A DNA stretch of 64,000 nucleotides from Thiospirochaeta perfilievii. GTDB lineage: Bacteria > Spirochaetota > Spirochaetia > DSM-2461. Shown here one piece after another: positions 8,703-16,906 of the stretch; the stretch's first letter is position 1, and each line of letters begins with the position of its first letter. The stretch is taken from NCBI RefSeq assembly GCF_008329945.1, contig NZ_CP035807.1, positions 3,410,001 to 3,474,000 of the forward strand. The letters are read 5' to 3'. The notes under the pieces are model-generated. The model was not told where the DNA came from, made no database searches, and was given only the letters and a program-made list of their open reading frames with translations. Made by a program: the position numbers and the translations under genes.

Positions 8703-10113
8703 TACTTTTCCTTATTAATACAGGTCTAAAGCTAAGAAATGGAGTACACCAACTTGCATTTTGTACACCACGACTAGACTCAGCCTTAGTATTGTATTTA
8801 TTTTTACCAACAACGAGTTTTGCTTCTATCTGATCAAACTCATCTAATATAACACCGCTTTTTTTAGTTAGAAAGTGATCATAAATATAAAAACCTTGAT
8901 TCGTCCACTGCCATGCATCAACGTTATCTAATATATCAAATTGATTTGCACTTAACCATAGATTCTCACTTGGTAGTGATATTTTATAATTGCTGGGTAT
9001 ATTGTAATATTCATTTGCCCACTCACACCACGCTTTAGCTGCATAATATGAGATATTTGTTATATAATCCTCATCATTTGAAAAATCTAAATAAAATTTA
9101 TCTACTAAACCTTTATTAATTAACTCTTCTGTGTTCTCTTTTGACCATTTAGGATTATCCTCTAAAAACTTGAAGTAGTTATCTCTATCTACCATTTCTT
9201 CTAAAATGTAGAAACTCTCATTAGAGATGTTATGAATAAAATTCACATCAATAGTTGGGATTTGTGACTCAGGAATATTAATAAAATTTAAATTTTCTAC
9301 TTTTATAGAAGAGGATTGTTCTTTAAAACTTACCACATTTTTATTGATCTTAAGTTGATGATCCCTTGCTATTCTCTCTAATGCAGGGGATTTTATATCT
9401 AAAGATCTTCTTAATAGTATCTTATTATATATTAATAGGGATAGGTTAGGGGTACTATTTAGTAGTTTTTCAATAAAAGAAGCACTGTTTTTAATTGATG
9501 AAACTGAGAGTAACTTTTTATTTGATGAGTTAATCGCTAGAGCTCTTAGATAATCACTTAAAATAAACTCGTTAGTAATCAATTTTAGGGATGACTCTAA
9601 ATAACTCTCTAGGCTCTCTCTATTAAAATCATTAGCTTCATAATAGTCTAAAACTGGTTCAGATATAATATTGGGGATTCTGTACCTATTTGATAGTTGG
9701 TTTGAGTTTACTAAACTCCATCTAGACCCGTTGGCGTAACCATTTTTTAAAATATCTAAACCTTTTTTAGACTCAAGATCAATATATATTACTTGTGATT
9801 TTCTACGTTCAACAACCTCTGTACTAGTATAATCAAAAAAATGTTCTTTTTTTACGGTAAACTCTCTGCTCCCTTTAGGTAGGGATATTTCTAAGGGGGT
9901 AGAGCCTATTAGCTCATTATCAATAAATACTGCTGCACCTGTTGGTGAACTTTTTATTATTACATTGGTTCTATTATTTAATAACCCTGGGATTACAGTA
10001 ATTAATAGCAGTATAAATATTAGAAGTAAACCGTAAAATATTGGTATATATGTATTAGGTGAAATTTTAAATATATCTTTTAATTTTATGTTTATATGTG
10101 ATGTATCAATCAT
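8689..10113 (-). CDS. Membrane-anchored PEGA-domain protein with SUMF1/FGE-like C-terminal domain
   Basis: 474 residues. One transmembrane anchor at about 23-45 is followed by a PEGA domain at 49-113 (IIKSSPTGAAVFIDNELIGSTPLEI pattern, split over two beta hairpins), a long helical middle region with an LLNSTPNLSLLIYNKILLRR stretch, and a C-terminal region from about 340 with YYAAKAWCEWAN, LPSENLWL, WQWT and a final FRPVL. That C-terminal pattern matches the formylglycine-generating-enzyme/C-type-lectin-like fold, but without clear catalytic cysteines, so it is probably a binding domain. Topology places most of it in the periplasm. First gene of the minus-strand block; divergent from lepB. Confidence 0.72.
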   Translation of the reverse strand: MIDTSHINIKLKDIFKISPNTYIPIFYGLLLIFILLLITVIPGLLNNRTNVIIKSSPTGAAVFIDNELIGSTPLEISLPKGSREFTVKKEHFFDYTSTEVVERRKSQVIYIDLESKKGLDILKNGYANGSRWSLVNSNQLSNRYRIPNIISEPVLDYYEANDFNRESLESYLESSLKLITNEFILSDYLRALAINSSNKKLLSVSSIKNSASFIEKLLNSTPNLSLLIYNKILLRRSLDIKSPALERIARDHQLKINKNVVSFKEQSSSIKVENLNFINIPESQIPTIDVNFIHNISNESFYILEEMVDRDNYFKFLEDNPKWSKENTEELINKGLVDKFYLDFSNDEDYITNISYYAAKAWCEWANEYYNIPSNYKISLPSENLWLSANQFDILDNVDAWQWTNQGFYIYDHFLTKKSGVILDEFDQIEAKLVVGKNKYNTKAESSRGVQNASWCTPFLSFRPVLIRKSNGKE

Positions 10114-10205
10114 TTAATAATATCGCTTAATTCCTTATATAGTTTGTATTTATGATTATAAAGTGTTATAGAGTATAATATATATATATATCCTAATCAA
10201 CCTTG

Positions 10206-10223
10206 ATACTACTTAAGTAGTAT
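10206..10223. promoter_or_regulatory. Perfect 18-bp palindrome in the divergent promoter region
   Basis: The gap 10114-10271 between the divergent PEGA gene and lepB contains ATACTACTTAAGTAGTAT, an exact inverted repeat with no loop, which is the form of a dimeric-repressor operator. About 20 bases upstream lies an alternating TA tract with TATAAT-like hexamers on both strands. No regulator gene adjoins it, so the binder is unknown. Confidence 0.5.
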
Positions 10224-10271
10224 AGGGAACATTTCTATTGTAAACCAAACATTATTGTGATAATTTAAGTT

Positions 10272-11195
10272 ATGCAATTTTTATCAAAAAAGTTAGTGAC
10301 ATTTACAGAGAATACTCTTACACATATTAAAAGGAAAAATTATATAAAAAGAGAGAAGCAGAAGAGGCTACATCCTTTTCTTGATTGGTTGGGAGCTTTT
10401 TTATGGGCTGCATGTGCTGTTTTTATAATAAATCAATTTCTATTTCAAGCCTATGTTATTCCTTCTAAATCTATGGAGAAAAGTCTGTTAGTTGGAGATA
10501 GGATTCTTGTTAATAAATTTATCTATGGTCCTGAACTGCTCCCGGGTTTTTTCAAAATACAAGGTTTTAAAACTCCAATAAAAGAAGATGTTGTAGTATT
10601 TGAAAATCCTGAGTATAGAAATAGAGGAACAACATTTGATATTGTTTCTAGACTTATATTTATGTTAACCCTCTCCATGGTTGATATAGATAAAGATTTA
10701 AATGGAAAACCTGCTCATCATTTCCTAATAAAAAGGGTTATAGCTACTAATGGGGATGTTGTAAAAATAGAAGATGGAGATGTTTTTATTAAACCTAGGG
10801 GATTAGAGAACTTTTTTAAAGAAAACAGTCATAACTATGAACCAATTCGTTCCTTTAATAACTCTTTCTACTCTGAAACAGAAAAAGAGATAAGGCAGAT
10901 GGTCTACAGTAGTCAAATAAGCAACTCTTCTAAATATACTCAGGATCTATTATATAGTAGAAAGATTAATTATAAATATCTTTCCCATATCTCCCCATCA
11001 ATGGTAAATTATTATCAAGAGTATAACATTAAAGATATTGGGTTTTATGTACCAGAAGGTTGGTTACTCCCCCTAGGTGATAATAGGGATAACTCAAAGG
11101 ATGGCCGATATTTTGGGATAATTAGAGATTCTGAAGTTCTAGGCAAAGCAAGTCTTCGATTCTGGCCTTTTTCCAGATTCGGTAGTATAAAATAG
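10272..11195 (+). CDS. lepB: Signal peptidase I
   Basis: Membrane serine protease that removes signal peptides from Sec/Tat exported proteins. 307 residues with one clear N-terminal transmembrane helix (about 39-58), the box B serine in VIPSKSMEKSL (S67), the box D catalytic lysine in FLIKRVIA (K154), and box E GDNRDNSKDGRYFG near the C-terminus. A long insertion of about 70 residues separates boxes D and E (around 170-260). It is followed after 8 bases by a second family member that lacks the lysine, so this one is presumably the active enzyme. Confidence 0.93.
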   Translation: MQFLSKKLVTFTENTLTHIKRKNYIKREKQKRLHPFLDWLGAFLWAACAVFIINQFLFQAYVIPSKSMEKSLLVGDRILVNKFIYGPELLPGFFKIQGFKTPIKEDVVVFENPEYRNRGTTFDIVSRLIFMLTLSMVDIDKDLNGKPAHHFLIKRVIATNGDVVKIEDGDVFIKPRGLENFFKENSHNYEPIRSFNNSFYSETEKEIRQMVYSSQISNSSKYTQDLLYSRKINYKYLSHISPSMVNYYQEYNIKDIGFYVPEGWLLPLGDNRDNSKDGRYFGIIRDSEVLGKASLRFWPFSRFGSIK

Positions 11196-11203
11196 GGGAT
11201 TAA

Positions 11204-11941
11204 ATGGGACGATCATCAAACAAGAGATACAGGTCATACAGCGAAAAGAAGTCACAAACTAAAAAGTTTAGAGTCTATTTTATAAGGATAGCAATCCTAA
11301 TCCTATTTTACTCGATATTCACAGCTTTTGTAGCAATAAGTATAAGAGTTGATGGTAATTCTATGGAACCAACAATAGATCTAGGAAGCTCTCTTATTTT
11401 ACAACCATCCCAAAATATAAATAAACTTCTTAAAAGGAAAAACATTAAAAACCTAAGAAGAGGGGAGGTTGTTTTAACTAGTACTAATTATGTTAATGAG
11501 CCTAAATTAATAGAGGAGTTTTTAGATCCAATAGTTAGAATCTTTACACTCCAAAAACGGTCCGTAGTATATGATAATAGGGGATATAAAGGGAGATCCG
11601 AGTTACTAAGAGTTGTAGGGCTACCTGGTGATACAGTTAAAATAAAAGATGGTACAGTCTATATAAAACCAAGTGGACAGGATTTTTTTCTTAGTGAGTT
11701 TGAACTTACAAAACTAGATTATGATATTATTAAGAATGAAGACTCAGATACATGGAAAAAAGAGTTTCCCTTCTCATCAGAGTATAGGGAGACCTTTGTA
11801 ACAGAGGGACACTACTTTTTAATTTCAGATAATCGTAGGGTGTTTAACGACTCTAGAGTATTTGGACTCTCCTCTAAGGAGAACATACTAGGAAGAGTTG
11901 TTTTAAAATATTGGCCTATTGATGAATTTAAAATCTACTAA
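11204..11941 (+). CDS. Signal peptidase I paralogue lacking the catalytic lysine
   Basis: 245 residues, S26 family: basic N-terminus, one transmembrane helix at about 25-46, serine box VDGNSMEPTID (S53), box D ELLRVVGLPGDTVKI, and box E SDNRRVFNDSRVFG. In box D the general-base lysine of the Ser-Lys dyad is replaced by leucine (L135; K154 in the neighbour), read directly as TTA CTA AGA, while the flanking R-V-V-G-L-P-G-D is intact. The nearest lysine, K129, is six residues away. The protein may be an inactive subunit or modulator of its neighbour, or may use another base. A GGGG ribosome-binding sequence precedes the ATG. Confidence 0.85.
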   Translation: MGRSSNKRYRSYSEKKSQTKKFRVYFIRIAILILFYSIFTAFVAISIRVDGNSMEPTIDLGSSLILQPSQNINKLLKRKNIKNLRRGEVVLTSTNYVNEPKLIEEFLDPIVRIFTLQKRSVVYDNRGYKGRSELLRVVGLPGDTVKIKDGTVYIKPSGQDFFLSEFELTKLDYDIIKNEDSDTWKKEFPFSSEYRETFVTEGHYFLISDNRRVFNDSRVFGLSSKENILGRVVLKYWPIDEFKIY

Positions 11942-13109
11942 TATATCCCTCTATGTACACATCCCATTTTGTAGTAATAAGTGTAAATATTGTGATTTTT
12001 ATTCAGAAACTGATGGATTTAATCGTATTCCTCTTGTTGTAACCCAGATCATAAATCAGTTAGATTTTTGGTTGAATAAGTTGGGAAGTCCTAATATCAC
12101 AACTATTTTTATAGGCGGAGGAACTCCATCTATTCTTCCTATAGATGAACTAGATCGACTTTTAAAACATATAGATAGGTTAACTCCTAACAGAGTTGAG
12201 TGGAGTATCGAGTCTAATCCTGAATCCATAACAGATAGTTTTTTGAATTGTTGCAATAGATATGGAGTCTCTAGGCTAAGTATTGGAGTCCAAAGTATAA
12301 ATAATGCTACTCTTAATGTATTAGGCAGAAGGGTTGAACCAAACAGAGTTGTAGATGCCCTAAAACTTGTAAAAAAATATTGGAGGGGACAATTTAGTTT
12401 AGACTTTATAACTTCAGTTCCAAATCAGAGTAGAGAAATGGTCCTAAATGATATAAATTTTGCAATTCAATCTAATCCTGACCATATCTCTTTTTACGCC
12501 CTATCCCTAGAAGATGGAACAAAGTTGGAGGATGAAGTCTCAAAGGGAATTATAGAAGAGTTGGAGCCTAAAAAGTCTGAAGATCTATGGCTTTATGGTA
12601 GAGAGTTACTTAAAAATGCTGGTTATATTAACTACGAAGTTTCTAATTATACAAAGTCTACACCCTGTCTTCACAATATAAATTATTGGGAGTTAAAACC
12701 CTATTTAGGTATAGGTCCAGGGGCTGTATCCACATTAATAGATAAGGATAATCAGATAATTAGGGTAAGTAATAAAAAGTCCATTAATGAATTTCTTAAA
12801 GGTAGAGAGAGTAATTGGGGGGAAGAGTATGAGAGGCTTAACCCTGAAGAGTTTTTAGAAGATTACATTATTATGGGTTTAAGGTTAAAACGGGGGATAA
12901 ACCGAAAAAGATTTAAAAATATCTTCAATGTTGATATATGGGATGTTATACCCATATCAAAAAAGCTTGAAGAAGATGGAGTTATTAGTACCGATAGTGA
13001 CTTTTATAAGTTTTCAAAGAGGGGGTTTAATATAATGAACACTTTTTTAGTAGAGATATTAGACTCTATAAAGGGGGTGAAAATTAGAGATTTAAACTGG
13101 TTTTATTGA
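11922..13109 (+). CDS. hemW: Radical SAM protein, HemW-like heme chaperone
   Basis: 395 residues from the ATG at 11922; a TTG one codon earlier is possible but less likely. The radical SAM cluster motif CSNKCKYC (C17-x3-C21-x2-C24) follows LYVHIPF, then IFIGGGTPSIL, ESNPESIT and SIGVQSINNATLNVLGR, the standard HemN/HemW order. It lacks the N-terminal extension typical of true HemN (coproporphyrinogen oxidase), so a HemW-type heme-insertion role is favoured. The start overlaps the signal peptidase paralogue by 20 bases, and the stop overlaps the convergent SET-domain gene by 7. Confidence 0.85.
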   Translation: MNLKSTNISLYVHIPFCSNKCKYCDFYSETDGFNRIPLVVTQIINQLDFWLNKLGSPNITTIFIGGGTPSILPIDELDRLLKHIDRLTPNRVEWSIESNPESITDSFLNCCNRYGVSRLSIGVQSINNATLNVLGRRVEPNRVVDALKLVKKYWRGQFSLDFITSVPNQSREMVLNDINFAIQSNPDHISFYALSLEDGTKLEDEVSKGIIEELEPKKSEDLWLYGRELLKNAGYINYEVSNYTKSTPCLHNINYWELKPYLGIGPGAVSTLIDKDNQIIRVSNKKSINEFLKGRESNWGEEYERLNPEEFLEDYIIMGLRLKRGINRKRFKNIFNVDIWDVIPISKKLEEDGVISTDSDFYKFSKRGFNIMNTFLVEILDSIKGVKIRDLNWFY

Positions 13110-13702
13110 CTTAGACTCCTATAATCAGTATCCCAATAAGCCTCACCATAGGAAATTATAACTTCCTCATCTTTTTTTATAACCCTATTACTTATAAAGA
13201 ATATGTACCACATATTGTTAACAACTGTATGTTCCACATCAATATTAGGTTCAGATCCATGGTTGGCAAATCTAAGCTCATTCCCAGAGTATTTTGCATT
13301 TATTTCAAGTTGAGGAAACCCTTCTATCTCATCTGGAAAATCCCAGGCATAGTCTGTATCAAATCCACTCTCATCAAATGGAACCATCTCATCTTCTTCC
13401 CTAATAATTCCTAAATAGACACCAATAAATGAGTCTTTTTCTATATCCCTATTGGCAAATAATCCATAACCTCTATCTATTGTTTTTTCTATATAAAGGT
13501 CATTTAACTCTCTATTTAAAATCTTCTCTCCAAATCTATCTGCTAAATTTTCAAACTCAGCTCTGTTATCTAGATAGTATTCACTTGTATAAAAATCTAC
13601 TGTAAGGATCTTGTTAAACTCTATTTTATAGTTGTCTAAGTATTCAATACCTAGACTTTTAAATAAGTTAAGGGTATCAACTCTATTTGATGTTTTTATC
13701 AT
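13103..13702 (-). CDS. SET-domain lysine methyltransferase-like protein
   Basis: 199 residues when started at the ATG at 13702, which forms a 4-base ATGA overlap with the preceding gene; a longer frame to 13765 runs into that gene and is unlikely. The SET domain covers about residues 65-190: TIDRGYGLFANRDIEKDSFI (start of SET), LRFANHGSEPNI (counterpart of the RFxNHSCxPN SAM-binding and knot motif), and DEEVIISYGEAYW (counterpart of GEELxxDYG). A post-SET cysteine cluster is absent. The protein substrate is unknown; bacterial members have been reported to modify ribosomal or DNA-binding proteins. Confidence 0.82.
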   Translation of the reverse strand: MIKTSNRVDTLNLFKSLGIEYLDNYKIEFNKILTVDFYTSEYYLDNRAEFENLADRFGEKILNRELNDLYIEKTIDRGYGLFANRDIEKDSFIGVYLGIIREEDEMVPFDESGFDTDYAWDFPDEIEGFPQLEINAKYSGNELRFANHGSEPNIDVEHTVVNNMWYIFFISNRVIKKDEEVIISYGEAYWDTDYRSLSQ

Positions 13703-14358
13703 GATAAATACGTATAAATTCCAATATACATTGAAGCTGCCCCTGCAACAACAAAAAGATGCCATATCCCATGGTAATAGGGAATCTTTTTAAGACTATA
13801 AATAATTACACCAATAGTATATAGAACACCACCTAAAAGTATATCCTTTGCAAAACTTATTGGAACTAATTTAATAAAATCTGACCATACTAGAACAATC
13901 ATCCATCCCATAACTAAGTAGAAAAATACATGAAGAAATTTTAATCTACCCCAGAATTTAAGGGTAAATATAATACCTAATACAGTTAAGACCCACTCAA
14001 AAAGTATAATAGTAACGCCCATTCTACCCCCAATGTATATAGCTAAAGGGGTGTAAGTTCCAGCAATTAGTAGGTATATGTTACAGTGATCTAAAACTCG
14101 TCCAACTCTTTTTAATATAGGGTCATTTAGCCAGTGGTAAATTGTAGAAGCTGTAAAAAGAAGTAACATTGTTAAACCGTAAACTATAGTAGCCCCTTTT
14201 AGATGGGGAGTGGTTGTATTCTTTAAAAGTAGAAAAATAATTCCAATTATTGATAGAATTATACCAAAAAAGTGTGTTAAACCATTTATAAACTCTTCCC
14301 TCTTATTGTCATGGGAATGAAGTGTAATATTTTCTAATAACCAGTTTTTAATTTCCAT
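13699..14358 (-). CDS. Hemolysin III / TrhA family membrane protein (PAQR-like)
   Basis: 219-residue integral membrane protein with seven hydrophobic helices. Family signatures: REEFINGLTHFFGIILSI near residue 20 (first conserved His), TASTIYHWLNDP (about 70-81), DHCNIYLLIAGTYTPL (about 89-104), and C-terminal YYHGIWHLFVVAGA, giving the His/Asp metal site of the PAQR superfamily. TrhA members influence membrane-lipid energy homeostasis in other bacteria; the hemolysin name is historical. Co-transcribed with the SET-domain gene. Confidence 0.9.
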   Translation of the reverse strand: MEIKNWLLENITLHSHDNKREEFINGLTHFFGIILSIIGIIFLLLKNTTTPHLKGATIVYGLTMLLLFTASTIYHWLNDPILKRVGRVLDHCNIYLLIAGTYTPLAIYIGGRMGVTIILFEWVLTVLGIIFTLKFWGRLKFLHVFFYLVMGWMIVLVWSDFIKLVPISFAKDILLGGVLYTIGVIIYSLKKIPYYHGIWHLFVVAGAASMYIGIYTYLS

Positions 14359-14432
14359 ACTAATGTTTTATCATATGTAAATATTTATTTAAAGCTATTT
14401 AGTAAAAAGAGTTTTTTCCTTATAATATAAAA

Positions 14433-15881
14433 ATGGCAGATACATTATTTTGGTACGATTTAGAAACTTTTGGTAGGAATCCAGCATGGGACAAAGTAGC
14501 CCAGTTCGCAGGTATAAGAACAAATGAGAAGTTTGAGATTATTGGAGAACCTATTGTTCTATATTGTAAAATAACTCCAGATTATATCCCTGATCCTGTA
14601 GCTTGTTATATAACAGGGATAACTCCCCAGTTAACAATAGAGAAGGGGTTAACAGAGTATGAGTTTATAAAGCGAATAGATAAGGAGTTCTCCCAGCCAG
14701 GAACCTGTGTTGTCGGTTACAACTCTATAAATTTTGATGATGAGTTTATTCGAAATCTATATTATAGAAACTTTAAGGATCCATATTTAAGGGAGTGGAG
14801 TCGGGGTAATACTAGATGGGATATTCTTAATTTAGTTCGAGGTGTCCACGATTTTAGACCTGAAGGATTACAGTGGTTAAATCATGAAAATGGAAAACCA
14901 AGTTTTAAATTAGAAGAGCTTAGTAAAATTAATGGAATAATTCATGATAATGCCCATGATGCACTATCCGATGTAGAAGCTACTATAGGTTTAGCAAAAA
15001 AAATTTATGAAGCGCAACCAAAGTTTTTTAAGTTTAACTACTCTTTAAGAAAAAAAGAGGGAGTAAAAAAATACATAGATATATTTAGTAGAAAGCCTTT
15101 TTACCATACCTCAGGTATGTTTACATCGGTTAGGGGTTGTACAACAATGTTATCCCCAATTGCTGTTGATCCAATAAATAAAAACTCAATAATATGTTAT
15201 GATTTAAGGTATGATCCTTCAGATCTAATAAAACTAAGTGTAGAAGAGATACAAAGCCGACTTTTTGTTTCAGATTCTAATCTATCTTCTAATGAGTCAA
15301 GGGTTCATCTTAAGTGTGTGCACATAAACAAAAGTCCTATGATTTCTCCCCTTGGAACTTTAACAGAACAGGCATCCCTTAAGTTAGGTATTGATACAAA
15401 AGTATGTCTTGAAAATTATGATAAATTAAAGGATGTAAAGGAGTTAACTCAGAAGGTTATAAAAGTATTTCAACCAAATAGTGGACAGGTTATAAATAAA
15501 GATCCTGACTTTCAGATCTATAGTGGCGGTTTTTTTAGGGATGAGGATAAGGCCAAATTTACAATGATTCATAATACACGAAAAGAGGATCTTTTGGATT
15601 TAAATCATAACTTTGAAGATAGCAGGATCTCAGAGATGTTATGGAGATTTGTTTGTAGAAACTATCCAGAGGTTCTAAGTTCAAAGGATTTAGATAAATG
15701 GAGAAGTTTTTGTGCTACAAGAACTTTATATCCCCCATGTAGTGATGCTCTTGATATTAAGAGCATTGAAGAGAAACTAAACCTAACTATGGAGAGTAAG
15801 GAGACCTCAAATAAAGATAAGCTTATAACTAGGGAGTTACTTCAATACATAGATGTTTTAAAAAGAAAAATATTGAATTGA
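14433..15881 (+). CDS. sbcB: Exodeoxyribonuclease I
   Basis: 3'-5' single-strand DNA exonuclease of the DnaQ/DEDDh superfamily, 482 residues. The Exo I motif WYDLETFGRNPAWDKVAQFA (D9, E11) is followed by GYNSINFDDEFIRNLYYRNF (Exo II), HDALSDVEATIGLAKKI (Exo III), and conserved ExoI stretches such as EPIVLYCKITPDYIPDP and ITGITPQ that closely follow the Escherichia coli enzyme. The middle SH3-like and C-terminal helical regions complete the normal length. Monocistronic between a divergent membrane gene and a convergent barrel gene. Confidence 0.95.
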   Translation: MADTLFWYDLETFGRNPAWDKVAQFAGIRTNEKFEIIGEPIVLYCKITPDYIPDPVACYITGITPQLTIEKGLTEYEFIKRIDKEFSQPGTCVVGYNSINFDDEFIRNLYYRNFKDPYLREWSRGNTRWDILNLVRGVHDFRPEGLQWLNHENGKPSFKLEELSKINGIIHDNAHDALSDVEATIGLAKKIYEAQPKFFKFNYSLRKKEGVKKYIDIFSRKPFYHTSGMFTSVRGCTTMLSPIAVDPINKNSIICYDLRYDPSDLIKLSVEEIQSRLFVSDSNLSSNESRVHLKCVHINKSPMISPLGTLTEQASLKLGIDTKVCLENYDKLKDVKELTQKVIKVFQPNSGQVINKDPDFQIYSGGFFRDEDKAKFTMIHNTRKEDLLDLNHNFEDSRISEMLWRFVCRNYPEVLSSKDLDKWRSFCATRTLYPPCSDALDIKSIEEKLNLTMESKETSNKDKLITRELLQYIDVLKRKILN

Positions 15882-15882
15882 A

Positions 15883-16758
15883 CTACAATCTGTAAATAAT
15901 CCCAATATTAAGCCCCCAACTAAACTCATTTGACGAAAAAGTATCAACATCTTTTAATGGGAATTTTATTAAATGTAGAGTTGTTCCTACATCAATAGTA
16001 AAGTTCTCAAGAAAAAGTAATGTAAAATTTGTTGTTAAATATAGGGTAGCTGCCTGTTTGTTTGTAGTAGCTAAACTTGTAAGAGTGATTTCGTCATCTA
16101 CAGAGAGCTCAGAATTTAGTGTGTTTATACTTCTTGCAATAAAATTCCAACCCAAGTCAATGCTTATTCTATATTTTGTATACTTATTAAAGAGATCCAT
16201 ATTTAAAAAGTATTTATTATCAACTGTAGATGTGGAGGTTAAAATTGTTCCTTTAGTGCTACTTTCAGACTCCATATTTCCACTTATAATCGCTTCTCCA
16301 ATATAAAACCCGATTTTTATGTTATAATTATTAATATTTACACCACTCTCTAGTGGTGATGTGTTGGGGATTGTATTATTTAAATCCAGGTTAACTAAAA
16401 AGAAACCTGGAATTACAAAATCCAACCCGTAATTTAGTCCTGGTGTTAATATTTTACTTCCGCCGTTTAAAAAGTTTGTAAATATACCAAGGTTAAAACC
16501 AAAAAGATCATTACTTATTCTAAAATCGGTAAATATAGACCAATCACTTATTAAGCTCTTTGTTATACCCGCATCTAAATTAAGACCATCACTTATCTCT
16601 TGACTAATGATCTCTCCATATTCATAGTCATAATTTGATGAAGTAATGTTATTATTAGAGTCAAAATGAAAATTATTTAGAGTAAAATATGTATTTGAGT
16701 CTAAAGCAAACATAACATTACAAATTATTAATAATATAAACAATAAAGAATTTTTCAA
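15883..16758 (-). CDS. Putative outer-membrane beta-barrel protein
   Basis: 291 residues with a Sec signal peptide (MKNSLLFILLIICNVMFA) and a body of alternating aromatic/hydrophobic strands separated by Asn/Ser-rich turns, ending in an aromatic-containing strand (NEFSWGLNIGIIYRL). That is the look of a small spirochaetal beta-barrel. No specific family is recognised. It converges on sbcB and diverges from cheA across a 148-base gap, with no partner gene. Confidence 0.65.
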   Translation of the reverse strand: MKNSLLFILLIICNVMFALDSNTYFTLNNFHFDSNNNITSSNYDYEYGEIISQEISDGLNLDAGITKSLISDWSIFTDFRISNDLFGFNLGIFTNFLNGGSKILTPGLNYGLDFVIPGFFLVNLDLNNTIPNTSPLESGVNINNYNIKIGFYIGEAIISGNMESESSTKGTILTSTSTVDNKYFLNMDLFNKYTKYRISIDLGWNFIARSINTLNSELSVDDEITLTSLATTNKQAATLYLTTNFTLLFLENFTIDVGTTLHLIKFPLKDVDTFSSNEFSWGLNIGIIYRL

Positions 16759-16906
16759 TGTACACCACCTACATATTATTATAGTACAAAGAGTGTATAA
16801 ATGAATATCAATTTATAAGTTTTTTATAGCGTCTATTTTAAATTAGATTAAGTAGTTTAGTTTTTTAACTTGACTTTCACTTCTTTTTGCAAGAAAATTA
16901 ACTATT

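Noticed and set aside
13703-13765. Longer N-terminus for the SET-domain protein
   Set aside because: The extra frame lies inside the TrhA gene and has no family match; the ATGA overlap start at 13702 fits an operon.
16870-16891. Sigma-54 or flagellar sigma-28 promoter before cheA
   Set aside because: TTTCAC and TTGCA occur but with the wrong spacing and without the GG; no TAAA-N15-GCCGATAA was found.
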